Source of the DNA: Acanthamoeba castellanii str. Neff
Taxonomy: Eukaryota; Discosea; Longamoebia; Acanthamoebidae
NCBI RefSeq assembly: GCF_000313135.1
Contig: NW_004457415.1
Coordinates: forward strand, 42,583 to 106,582
DNA: 64,000 nucleotides
Direction of reading: 5' to 3'
The position numbers and the translations under genes are program-made. How positions within the stretch are numbered: the stretch's first letter is position 1; every line of letters starts with the position of its first letter. Below the pieces are notes generated by a model. That model was not told where the DNA came from, ran no database searches, and saw only the letters and a list, made by a program, of their open reading frames with translations. Positions 22,437 to 31,516 of this stretch are shown one piece after another.

Positions 22437-23417
22437 GGTGGACAACAACTGTGTGTGAAAAAATGGACAACTTCATGTACAGTGAGAATGAGTTGGTTGA
22501 TGAGTGGGACACCCTGAATACTGCTTTTGTATACAGCAAACCTATGGAGGGGTGGACATCACTGTGGGTGGCAGAGGAACTGAATCAATGTACCCTGAAC
22601 CAGTCACTTGGTGGTGTGGTGGAGTGGCTAGAGAAGGATGCCACCATGGGTAACCACATCTAGTGTGGGTGCTGTCCTGGAACTACAGGCACTGAAGGAC
22701 TGTTTCAGTGGGCAACAGGATCCTTGGGCAAGGACACAGGTAAAGGTGAGGGTGATCCTTGAGGTCCCCTATGTTGGCAGTGCAACCAGTGAGGCCTCCA
22801 TTGCAACTGCCCCACCTGTGTGGGGAGTGCAACACTGGGTAACAGTGCCACAGTCAGTCCCACTGATCCCACAGGAAATCTGCAGGCCTAACTGGTAATG
22901 CCCAACCAGTTAAGGCCATTAAAGAATGGGCAGGGAGCCTTGGTAGTGCATGCACCAATGTTCCCCCTCCTACACCCTTGTATGCCAAATCAGCATCATT
23001 GCCCCCTCAGGAGGCCCCATGCCCTGGCAAGGCTGTAATCTATACAGTTGTGGATCAGTGGCCCCACACCCAAGCAGGCAAGCCTATCACTGTCCCTGCT
23101 GCAATCTCTGGGCTGCATGGGCTGGTGCTCATTGATACTGGCTCCAGCATCACTGCTATTGATGAGTGTTTGTTCAGGGTATTAATTGATGAGGGCTTGA
23201 ATGACACTCTGGAGCCATGGATGGGTGAACCTCCCTGTGGCATTAGTGGTGAGGCCCCACACATTGTGGGTGTAGCCTCCCTACCCCTCACCTTGGGCCA
23301 CTGTACCAACACACCACACATACTGTCCACTGGAGCCTTGTGGCCTGGCACAGCACCAACCACCCCATTGGAAATGGCACCATGGACAACAGACCCTAGT
23401 GGGACCCCCCACTAAGG
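22437..23417 (+). mobile_element. CpG-free retroelement relic with retropepsin-like protease
   Basis: This block contains no CpG dinucleotide at all over about 980 bp, while DNA on both sides is CpG-rich; TG and CA are in excess. It holds three overlapping plus-strand fragments: 22451-22663 (acidic, ENELVDEWDTLNTAF), 22638-22898, and an open stretch 22868-23415. The last contains GLVLIDTGSSITAID, the D-T-G-S catalytic motif of retroviral-type aspartic proteases, then PWMGEPPCGISG and a hydrophobic GVASLPLTLG strand. No reverse transcriptase, integrase or long terminal repeats were seen. Frameshifts and stops show it is dead. It is probably a gag-protease remnant of a retrotransposon; a cellular retropepsin is the alternative. 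Confidence 0.6.
22868..23415 (+). pseudogene. Retropepsin-like aspartic protease fragment
   Basis: About 182 codons are open in this frame with no good start; TGA lies immediately upstream at 22865-22867. Residues around 23131-23150 give LIDTGSS, the single-active-site motif of dimeric retropepsins, followed about 50 residues later by a GxxGVxxLPL strand typical of the flap/dimer half. The fragment carries no CpG. It belongs to the relic described for 22437-23417. Confidence 0.6.
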
Positions 23418-23526
23418 ACGGACTCAGCACCACCAGTGTCAACTTTTATGGCCACCATCAAGTTTGCGCTGGTGCCAGAATTAGGTGAAGTTCACTGGTG
23501 GATTGTGCAATTCACAGATCCTTGTT

Positions 23527-24468
23527 TTGCACAGCAGTTGGTACCAAATGGAAGCATGCGATGCGCTGCTGGCGCTCCGTGAATCCAGCGATCTGGTTTC
23601 GTATGCGCCATTGGGCAATGATCTGCAAGAGGCCTACGCCGAGTGCACTGATTGGGGTTGTGCCATCAGATCCAATGACGCTGATGCTTGGAACATGCTG
23701 GCGTTTGAGCTCAAACAGGCTGAACTGCTGTGCATGGGCAATGAACATGTGGCATATGAGGCCCAGGAAGAAGAGGAACTGAAAATGTGGATGGGTGGGT
23801 ACTACAACGCATTGGTGGATGGTGGGTGCGATGCCATCATGGACAAGATCCACATGTGACTCCAGTGCATGATCCTGCACGTGAACAAGGTGCGCTGGCG
23901 CCTTGGTGATAGTGTGGCCCAACAGTATTGCTTGGATATTGAGACACTCGAGGATCGCAGCTGGAATCTGAACATCACGCAGGATGAGGCTGTGCGATTG
24001 AATGTGATGTGACAATGCGCTGGTTGGGCACAGGAGCTGTGTGATGTGACGTGGCTTGTGGGCATGGCCATGTTGCCAATGGACTAGGATGCTGTTGAGG
24101 CCTATGTCCAGATGATAGAGCTTTGCAAATGGTTCTGGAAGGAGTGCTGTGTTGAACTCAAGCAGTGCAACAAGACGGCCCTGCAAACTGTATGATCATT
24201 CAGATTCTGGTTCCCATACACACACAATTCGCCCAAGTGGCTTGCCAATCTGGCAATGGCCGAGCTCGCCCAGATCTTTCTGTCACTGGTGGCAGTGGCG
24301 CAATCGTGGCTGGCACCGCAACGACGCATGATGCAGTACGTACCCAAGCGCCAATTAACACGATGGGCGGCACGCAAGCTGCTCTGCAACATTGCCGCCT
24401 TGGTGGCGTTTGTTGATCCGACCGTGGGCGCCATGCTACCGCCATCGCCAAAAAAGAGGAGAAAGTGA
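23527..24468 (+). pseudogene. Unknown 314-codon gene with four in-frame stops
   Basis: One frame runs from ATG 23527 to TAA 24468 and is broken only by TGA 23857-23859, TGA 24010-24012, TAG 24085-24087 and TGA 24193-24195; no frameshift is needed. The encoded product is rich in Trp, Cys, Glu and Met (for example AYAECTDWGCAIRSND, WFWKECCVELKQC) and ends PPSPKKRRK, a monopartite nuclear-localisation-like tail. There are no introns. All four stops can arise by C-to-T changes (three from CGA, one from CAG). I recognise no family. Its intronless nature and neighbours suggest a large-DNA-virus gene that has decayed in the amoeba genome (inference). Confidence 0.5.
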
Positions 24469-24493
24469 TTCTAGAATCTTTGGGTGTACATGA

Positions 24494-25248
24494 TCAGTGA
24501 GTGACCATGGGTGTCTCAGATATGGATTTCGTCCTGGTCTGCATCTTGTTCTTGTGTTCTGGCGTGCCAGTGGTGTGCTCCCATGTCACTCGCTTCACGC
24601 CGTTCTTGGGATCCGCGAGCGCCTTCTTGACTGGCCCCAGTTGAATTGCACCGCCGATGGCAATCCGAACAGATCCTGATTGCGCAACCAGTCTTTTACG
24701 GCCGGTGTGGACGGGTATCCGTTGCCGTAGTTGCGATCGATGGTAATGTCGCACTCCTTGAACGGCAGATTCTCGGTGATGCCATCGCGCAGCGTCTTGG
24801 TCACGATGCTGGCCACGCTCACGATCGGGTAGTTGACGTCGGCCTTGCTCTCCAAGACGATGGTGCAGATGCTGGGAAAGAGGCGCTGGAGGGTCGCACA
24901 GTTGCCCAACGCGTCGACGTAGAGCTCAGCGAGATTGATGCCGGTGGCCAGGACGTCCCGATTGAGACCCGTGGCGGGATCGTAGGACACCTCGTTGAGG
25001 TTGCGGTTCTCGGTGTGGCTGTAGTTGGCGTTGGAGATCTCTTCGGCGCTTGCGATGCCCGACCGGAATCCGACATCGGGATCTTCGAGCAGCGCCGCAA
25101 AGAGTCGATCACGTTCGGCGGGCTTGACATCCTTGGAGTCCCGATACCCGCGCTTGCGGTAGGCCTCCTGTTTGTCGACCGGGCAGTACGCGCAGGCATA
25201 GATCATGGGGCCCATGGTGGGTCCACGACCGGCTTCGTCGATGCCCAT
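24494..25248 (-). pseudogene. Ribonuclease HII/H2A, frameshifted near the C-terminus
   Basis: The enzyme family cleaves RNA in RNA-DNA hybrids and single ribonucleotides in DNA. From ATG 25248 the frame reads MGIDEAGRGPTMGPMIYACA with the first catalytic Asp-Glu pair. Then come RDSKDVKPAERDRLFA, LESKADVNYPIVSVASIVTK (third acidic and the conserved SVAS) and YGNGYPSTPAVKDWL, all typical of the eukaryotic/archaeal type 2 enzyme. The frame exits at 24595 after FNWGQSRRR. A shift of one base near 24640 recovers a family-like tail (PVKKALADPKNGVKRVTWE) that ends at 24494. Thus the fold core is intact but the C-terminus is altered. It is intronless in an intron-rich genome and flanked by dead genes, so a viral origin is plausible. 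A sequencing error could also explain the shift. Confidence 0.7.
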
Positions 25249-25301
25249 GGCGTAGGCCACTCGCTTGGCGCACTTTCACCTCTCTGTTCCATGGTGGGTG
25301 T

Positions 25302-25796
25302 TTGACACACAAAGAACAAAAAGCACGACTTAAATATTCCAGCATTTCGCCACGATGCCCTACAGGTACGACCACCGTTTGCGCCATAGGATCCCATAGA
25401 AGCGATTTTTTTGGTACCAACAAATGTGCAACTTTTTGTTTGCCGTTTCTCACGCCCACATACACGCCAGATCATCGCGACCTTTGTCGTTTTCGGATTC
25501 GTCGCCATAATCCGATTTTGGTCGTCATCGGTTTGATCCAAGATTTCGCCGAGCGATTCAAGCAAACAATCGGCATCGCGTCGTGGCCAGTGGCCATCGC
25601 GGCCACATTCGGCTGCATGATCCTCTTCTTCGCGGCCATCGCTGTCGTCGGCACGGTGACCTGCTTGTTCGTCTCCGTTGTGCTACCATTTGCCTTCATG
25701 GCCTGCTTGTTTACAGACGGTGCGCTCAGGCCAATAAAAAAACCCGAGGAGGCGACCGTAACACAGTGCTCTGCTGATTCCGTCGGACATACTTAG
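25302..25796 (+). CDS. Doubtful ORF with two hydrophobic segments
   Basis: A plus-strand frame divergent from the RNase gene encodes one or two membrane-spanning stretches (WPVAIAATFGCMILFFAAIAV and TCLFVSVVLPFAFMACLFT), followed by a Lys/Glu tail. It has no good ATG before 25617. It could be an island gene fragment or chance. Confidence 0.2.
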   Translation: MTHKEQKARLKYSSISPRCPTGTTTVCAIGSHRSDFFGTNKCATFCLPFLTPTYTPDHRDLCRFRIRRHNPILVVIGLIQDFAERFKQTIGIASWPVAIAATFGCMILFFAAIAVVGTVTCLFVSVVLPFAFMACLFTDGALRPIKKPEEATVTQCSADSVGHT

Positions 25797-25957
25797 AATT
25801 CTAATGCTCGGTCCATACCCAGAATTTTGGCGCATCCCTTTCATCGGCTCTCAAGTCGCGGCGACAACGACCTGTCGCCGCTACTTCCCCATTGCCCGTA
25901 CACCGCATAAAAAGCTCGACTCAGCTCTCTGGCATAAACATTCAACAACCACGAATT

Positions 25958-27029
25958 ATGCGGATCGCTGTTACTGCTGCCACTGGAAACACCGGCGTAG
26001 CGCTTGTGCAGGCGCTGTCCCAGGCTGGCCACCAAGTCGCAGCCATCACCAGAGACCCACTCGGCAAGGCCGCCCAAGAACTAGCGGCGCTCCCTGGCGT
26101 GGAAGCCTTGACACTAGAGGACGCCTTCAACAAGCCCGTTGACAGGTACATGATGGTGGCAGAGGGTCAAGCGTAGCCGTTCAGCTAACACATGTGATCC
26201 CTATTTCAGAGTATATCTGGCGAGCGCAGTTACTCGAGACATGTTTGTCGTTGGAGACGGACATCNNNNNNNNNNNNNNNNNNNNNNNNNNNNNNNNNNN
26301 NNNNNNNNNNNNNNNNNNNNNNNNNNNNNNNNNNNNNNNNNNNNNNNNNNNNNNNNNNNNNNNNNNNNNNNNNNNNNNNNNNNNNNNNNNNNNNNNAGTA
26401 CATCGTGAAGCTGGCCACGACCGACTCCGCAATGCACGTCCACAGCGACATCTTCTACGCCCGCTCACATCTGGCGGTGGAGCACTTCCTCGAACAAGGC
26501 GACATTCCGTTCACGAGCCTCCGGCCGAACCTCTTCCACAATAACGTGGTTGGCCTTGACTTGGCCTCGGTGGCAAAAACGCACCAGTTCAGGACCATGG
26601 CTCATGGCGCCTCGGTGGCTTCAATCGACCCCGCTGACGTGGGGAGGGCTGCGGCCGCACTCTTGTCCTTGGACGACCCTTCGCCCCACTACGGCCAGAA
26701 GTACACGCTGACCGGACCTGAGAATATCAACGATCAAAGGTTAGCTGTCACCCAGGTGCCTGCCGTTTATCTGTTTCTTTGGCTCAATTTATACTTTCTC
26801 TTTCAGCGTTGGTGAAGTGCTCCAGGAGGTGCTGCAAACAGACGTCAAGTTCGCAGGCGGCGTCAGGGACGACGAGTTCCCGGCCCTTTTTCTGGCGGCC
26901 CTCGCCAAGCTGAAACAGGGCAAAGGCGATCTGGCACACACAGCCACCTCTCCGGAAATTCTGGCTCTCGCCCCACCCAGAAGCACTTTCAAAGACTATG
27001 TCACCCATTACTTTGCTAAGCGCGTGTAA
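25958..27029 (+). CDS. NmrA-like NAD(P)-binding oxidoreductase family protein
   Basis: Atypical short-chain-dehydrogenase fold. ATG 25958 starts MRIAVTAATGNTGVALVQAL, the GxxGxxG dinucleotide-binding motif right at the N-terminus, followed by HQVAAITRDP. Exon 1 ends at 26145, exon 2 starts at 26210 and runs into an assembly gap (26266-26396), and an exon ending at 26739 joins 26807-27029 (GT...TTTCAG). Downstream segments (SDIFYARSHLAVEHFLEQGDIPFTSLRPN and YTLTGPENIND) are typical of NmrA/NAD(P)H-binding proteins that sense redox state or reduce quinones. The gene is intact apart from the gap and has normal amoebal introns, although dead genes flank it on both sides. Confidence 0.75.
26266..26396. 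other. Assembly gap (131 N)
   Basis: Unknown bases replace part of the second exon and possibly an intron of the NmrA-like gene. Confidence 1.
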
Positions 27030-27404
27030 GCTTTGATCACTGGCCAGAATTACAAACCATTAAAAGTATTCTTGGACACATAAAGCTGCTAGCGGCACAG
27101 TTGGGAATCTGGAAGATGTGCCTGAAACAGATGGTGAGGATGAGCTGGTTGAGTCCAGAGGCCGGGAGCGCAGATGGCTGGGCGGGGCATAGCAGTTTGA
27201 GATGGGAGCGCGTTGTAGTCCAGTACTCAAGTAGGAAGCCAGCACTTGGATTGACGCGAGATGGTGGGCTTGGTGCGGAATCCCAGCGGTTGCGTGACCG
27301 AATCGAGCTGGAGGTTGGGTTGTGAATAATGCGCTCACTATTGTTTATCCATGCCTGAGCCAGGCAATGAAGAGGCCGAAAGCGGTTGCGCCGACCGACC
27401 ACGC
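27030..27404. other. Intergenic stretch inside the island
   Basis: Frames are open on the minus strand (27060-27338) but the composition is Ser/Pro-rich and not convincing. No gene is called. It may hold decayed sequence of the island. Confidence 0.3.
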
Positions 27405-27855
27405 CTAAATGCCCTGCCATACATTCTCGCCGCCGGGCTTTTCGTGCACGAGCTCCTTGGTGGTGTCGGGCTCCGTGTAGGGTTCGAATTCTTTGGCGCG
27501 CAGGTTCTTCAGTTTGGTCGCATTCCAATCGCAGTTGGCGTGGCCCGACGCTTTCTGAGGTTGGCTTCATAATGTCAATCGACCAGAGCTTGCCTTCCGG
27601 ATTGCGTCTGTGCGCTTGCAGGCTCGACCCGTCGCCCGAAGTGGTCACGCGATCGAATCGTGTGGTTTGGCGCCCGCACAAGGTGATGGTGCCGCCCACG
27701 AAACAGACCTTGACCTTTTTGACCCCGTCGTGCGTGCAGAGCGCGATCCGGTTGGGTAAAGAGGTGGCGAGAGGCGTCTGCGGCAGAATCGTGCGTGCTG
27801 CGTGTTGCATGGGGCGATTGAAGCGGGGTCCACGGCAGGCTAGTGTTTGACGCAT
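27405..27855 (-). pseudogene. Unknown small gene, one frameshift
   Basis: From ATG 27855 the frame reads MRQTLACRGPRFNRP and continues VKKVKVCFVGGTITLCGRQ and KLWSIDIMKPTSE. Coding character then moves to another frame at about 27550 (NCDWNATKLKNLRAKEF) and stops at 27405-27407. No intron signals are needed, only a single indel. Not recognised. It sits 47 bp downstream of the next pseudogene in the same direction, a spacing more like a viral cluster than the amoeba's own genes. Confidence 0.4.
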
Positions 27856-27902
27856 GATGGAGTTGTTGTTGTTGTGAAATGAATGAACGAACGCTTTGGT
27901 TT

Positions 27903-28592
27903 TTATGTCGCGTATTCGATATAACAGGTGCACTCGGAAATGATGCGCGCGTTCTCTCCGAGGTTGATGATTTCGACCTCCCAGTCCTCGGGGGTGTGGT
28001 GGGATTGGAACGCCAGCTCGAGCGTGACGTCATTGATCTTGGACATCATGATCGCGGCGTTCTCGCCCGCCATCCTCATGCAATCGCGCCCAAAGGACAC
28101 CAGCATGCTGTCGTCCTCGGGAATCTTGAGGCCCGACTTCTTCCAGTTGAGCTCGGTGAGGTCGCAGAGATTGAACGCGTACGTCAGGTGGTTGTCGAGA
28201 CGGACTGCCACGGACACGATGGGGTGTCCCTTGTGGGGCGCGCCGCGCTTGTTGCACGAGGCCCGTCGACCACAGGGAGCCGAGCTTGACGCGCCCGAGA
28301 CTGGAGACGGGCAGCCAGCGCTTGTCAACGTGGAACATGGGGTACTTGTTGGGCGCGACAATGTGATTTACAAGCGGCGGCATGGTGCCGGTCGTCGACA
28401 GATCATGGTTATCCTGGGTCGAGAGGAACACCGTGTCGACCTCGAGCGCCACGTCGAACGCCAGCTTGATTCCCTTGATGCTCATGTCCTCGGGGATGTC
28501 ATCTGGGATCCCGACGTTGAAATCCTCCTTGAAGTGGATGTTGTTGATCGTGGCCGCTTTAGGATAGAAGGTCGCTTCAAGCTGAAGGCCGC
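27903..28592 (-). pseudogene. Unknown gene, frameshifted and cut at its 5' side
   Basis: The minus-strand frame 28592 to about 28260 encodes IHFKEDFNVGIPDDIPEDM and KYPMFHVDKRWLPVSSLG. After a shift near 28260 the second half (HPIVSVAVRLDNHLTYAF, CDLTELNWKKSGLKIPEDD, ENARIISECTCYIEYAT) runs to the stop at 27903. The alternation of beta-like strands could suit a structural or jelly-roll-like protein, but I recognise no family. The 5' end meets the CpG-free block at 28592, so the gene seems to have been interrupted there. Confidence 0.4.
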
Positions 28593-29268
28593 CAGATTGT
28601 TGCCAAAGGCTTCTTGCAGCAGATCTTTGCCATGGCCTGTCCACCATCCATAGCAGCCTGATGCAGTGACAAACAAATGGAACAGATTGTTGAGCTGAAT
28701 GAAATGGGGTTTGACCATGGCCAGTAGAGGCCCATGCAGCCTTGTGTCCACATCCCAGTTGGTCACCTGTTTTTTTTGTGAGGCCAAGGAAAATGAATTT
28801 CTTTCAACACTGAGAAGTTTGTTTTCTTCATCCTGCCACCATGGATGAGCCACTGCAAAAGGCCCTATGCTCAGCAATATTTTCCTACATGATGACAAGC
28901 TCATGTGCAGCATCTGCCCTCAGAGCTCATTGAAATGACCATGTTGTTCATAAAGGCATACAAAGATGGCCTGGGATCATTCTCCTCTTCTTTTTCTTCT
29001 TCACTTTCCAAGGAATGGCTGCACTGGTTGTCCTTCTTACCACTCTCTTCTTCCTCTTCACTTGCTTCACTACTGGACATATGCTCAAGGATGTGCTTGA
29101 TCAGGTCTGCCTTTGGGCCTGACACAGGAAGACTGTTCTTGTGAAGAAATGCCTGCAGCTCTGTAACAATGTACCTGAAGACATTGGCATGCATGAGCAA
29201 GCCCTAAGGAAGGGGGGTGCAAGGATGGAAGGATGGCTGAACCATGTGTTGATCTCATCAAAGGAGAC
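28592..29268 (-). mobile_element. Second CpG-free block with SAP-motif ORF
   Basis: From 28592 to 29268 there is no CpG, with abrupt return on both sides. The minus strand carries 28901-29200, encoding ELQAFLHKNSLPVSGPKADL then IKHILEHMSS, a good match to the SAP DNA-binding helix pair, followed by an acidic Ser/Glu tail. The same strand carries 28482-28913, including NKLLSVERNSFSLASQKK and GPLLAMVKPHFIQLNNLFHLF. SAP motifs occur in chromatin proteins and in some transposon-encoded proteins. Given the CpG loss and the truncated neighbour, I read it as a silenced transposon fragment, but no transposase or terminal repeats were identified. Confidence 0.45.
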
Positions 29269-29533
29269 ACCCGCCTCAAGGACAGGCTTGGTGGAGGAAG
29301 ATGCACTCTTCTTTGCTGTGGTACAAGGCATGCTGGGTGGGTTAGGGTTCGGCTTCTCTCTCTGTTGCGTCCGAAATGTGAAGGCGAGGTGGTGTGCGTT
29401 CTTCGCGCCAACTTGGAGCTGCTCCAACTACCGGTGCAACATGCACTGCCTCGATAACCAACGCACCTTGAGTGAAGCCAAGTGATGCGCCGTGAGACAC
29501 CACCACTTGTTTACTTGTAAACAAGAACACCAC

Positions 29534-29847
29534 TCAAGGGATGGAGCTGGTGTCCCAGTCTTTTTCGATGAGCACACTGTGGTTGTTGGTGTAGGTCTCT
29601 ATGCCGCCAAAGATCATTGGATTGTCGACGCGCAATCAGTTTGAGCATCTGCGCTTGAGTTGCGCTTTGGCGTCCACACACACAATACGCTTGATGCATC
29701 CCTTGAGAGTTTCGACAAGATCGCTGTGTTCGTGTCGTTGGCCCATGATGATTTCGTACACCAGACCCTGGGCGTCCTTGTTGATGTAGTAGCACTTTAG
29801 TGTATCCCGTTTGGCGATGATGCACTTGAGGATCTGTCGCGTGACAT
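29534..29847 (-). pseudogene. Unknown ~100-residue gene with one in-frame TGA
   Basis: From ATG 29847 (MDVTRQILKCIIAKRDTLKC) the frame is open to TGA at 29636-29638. It then continues in the same frame (NPMIFGGIETYTNNHSVLIEK) to TGA at 29534-29536. The product is basic in the middle (VCVDAKAQLKRR). Not recognised. A single C-to-T change from CGA would explain the stop. Confidence 0.4.
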
Positions 29848-29964
29848 CCATGGTTCTCAGTTTTTGTTGGCTGTGGTGCCGTCGACGGCCTCCTCGCGCA
29901 ATCGCTTGCGAGGTGGCGCCGACAACTGGTGCATGAATCGTTTGCAACCAGGCGGGGGGCTCGT

Positions 29965-30862
29965 CTAGACGATCTCACGGATTTCATTGGATGATGGCAT
30001 GCTGGGGCATTGGTTGTCACACACCAGAAGATCCTCGTCCATGTGATCCGCCTTGAGTGCCGTCTGGAAAACGCTCGCGTCCCACCACTGGCGTTTTGCG
30101 CGCGCCAGCTTGATGGTGTCAAGATCGCCATTGAGTACAGCCGCGCAGTACAGTGCCAGTGGACACGAGAATCCCTCCTTGAGCATCCGACGAGCGACGG
30201 ACAGGTGGTGATTCTGTAGGCCCGATCGACAGCGTCGCTGCTGTGTGCGCCCATGGCGCGGAGAAGCATCGCGACGTCAAAGTGACCTTGTCGAGCGGCG
30301 GCGTCGATCGCATCCCTCGTGGCCTTGCATCCGTTGTCCAGAAGCCACCCGACCACATCGCAGTTGCCCTTGCTGGCGAAATCTCCAGTGACTCCCTTCG
30401 CGTCCCAGGCATGTCCTTCGATCGCAGCCACCTCACCATGTTGGCTTGGCCGGCGGACGACGCGCGCTGGCACACATCCGGGCGGCACTTCATGCCGGTG
30501 TTGATGGCCCATGCAAAAATGTCCTCTCGGCCGCGCATCGCCGCCGCGGTGAGCAGATCGGAATCAAACGTGGGCCAACTGTTCTGGATGGCGTTGCTTG
30601 TTTGGACCAGGAGCTCTGGATGTAGACCGCGTTGGCCCGTGCGGCCGCACGCCACATACGCCAAGGGCCTTTCCTTGCTGCAGCACTGGCCAGTCCGAGC
30701 CCTGCGATCTATTTCGTCGACATGGTTAGGATTATAGCGAATATTGGCGAAGGTCCAGCGAATTGCTGAACAAATGGTCCAATCAGAAACAGGTGTCACT
30801 GGCTCTTGCTTCAAATTTACCGGCAACTTCCACTTTGCACAATAAAAAGCTCGCTGCGCCAT
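29965..30862 (-). pseudogene. Ankyrin-repeat protein, broken by two frameshifts
   Basis: From ATG 30862 (MAQRAFYCAKWKLPVNLKQ) the frame contains LLTAAAMRGREDIFAWAINTG and ASSAGQANMVRWL, ending in a shift near 30440. The second frame gives ASKGNCDVVGWLLDNGCKA and AAARQGHFDVAMLLRAMGA, classic ankyrin helix pairs. After a further shift near 30190 the third frame gives CAAVLNGDLDTIKLARAK and ends at 29965. The style (W/F-rich repeats with GxxDVVxWLLxNGC) is like ankyrin proteins of amoeba-infecting giant viruses. There are no introns. Dead in this assembly. Confidence 0.55.
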
Positions 30863-30940
30863 CGTCGCCTTCCAACCCACAACAGCACAAGCCGCTTCAC
30901 ACAACCAGCAGCAGCCCTACACACCAACATCAACATCATC

Positions 30941-31270
30941 ATGAAGTCCATGAACAAGAAGGCCACCACATCCACGATGAGCTCCTTCGTCAAGAAGTTC
31001 GTGCCGCCGGAAGTCTACCCGCTGCTCGTGCCCGTGACGTTCGCCTGCGGCTTCGGCACCTACATCGGCTACCGCACCCTCGTGGGCGCGCCCGACGTGC
31101 ACGTCTTCGGCCGCCAGCCGCGCTTCGAGTCCGGCCACCACCGTTCCGACCCTCACTTTGCCGGCATCCACTCCAAGGCCTCGCGCTTCGACCCCCACCC
31201 CGAACTGGGCCAGGCCGAAGCCAACTTCCACTCCTCCTACGCCTCGTCCGACTCCAACAACAGTTACTAG
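30941..31270 (+). CDS. B12D/NDUFA4-like small membrane protein
   Basis: A single-exon 109-residue protein. PPEVYPLLVPVTFACGFGTY then IGYRTLVGAPDVHV matches the B12D/NDUFA4 (MLRQ) family. These are one-pass inner-mitochondrial-membrane proteins associated with respiratory complex I or IV. The start at 30941 gives a basic, Ser/Thr-rich presequence-like N-terminus (MKSMNKKATTSTMSS). The C-terminus is His/Ser rich. It diverges from the dead ankyrin gene 78 bp away and marks the right border of the island; it is intact and looks amoebal. Confidence 0.7.
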   Translation: MKSMNKKATTSTMSSFVKKFVPPEVYPLLVPVTFACGFGTYIGYRTLVGAPDVHVFGRQPRFESGHHRSDPHFAGIHSKASRFDPHPELGQAEANFHSSYASSDSNNSY

Positions 31271-31516
31271 TCCGTGTTATGATATGACACCTCGCCTTTG
31301 TAAAGATGCTAGTAAGGAGGGAAGACTACCATCAAGTGTAAATAAAACTAGCATATATGGTTTTTCTTGTCAAGACATGAGCGCACCATTGCAGCGGGCG
31401 CAGTCTCGTGCAACGAATGAACCAGTGGCGAGGGTGAAGAGTCAAGCGATCAAATAAATAAGAGTATAATCATTAACAATACGCGAGAGAGACACGCTCA
31501 CGGCATCGGCGTAGGC

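Noticed and set aside
23527..24468. UGA recoded as Trp in the island genes
   Set aside because: One of the four stops is TAG, and neighbouring genes are broken by frameshifts too, so decay explains the data better.
29136..29149. GTACATTGTTACAG as a 14-nt intron in the SAP ORF (minus strand)
   Set aside because: The frame is already open without splicing and the block is a relic; there is no need for an intron.
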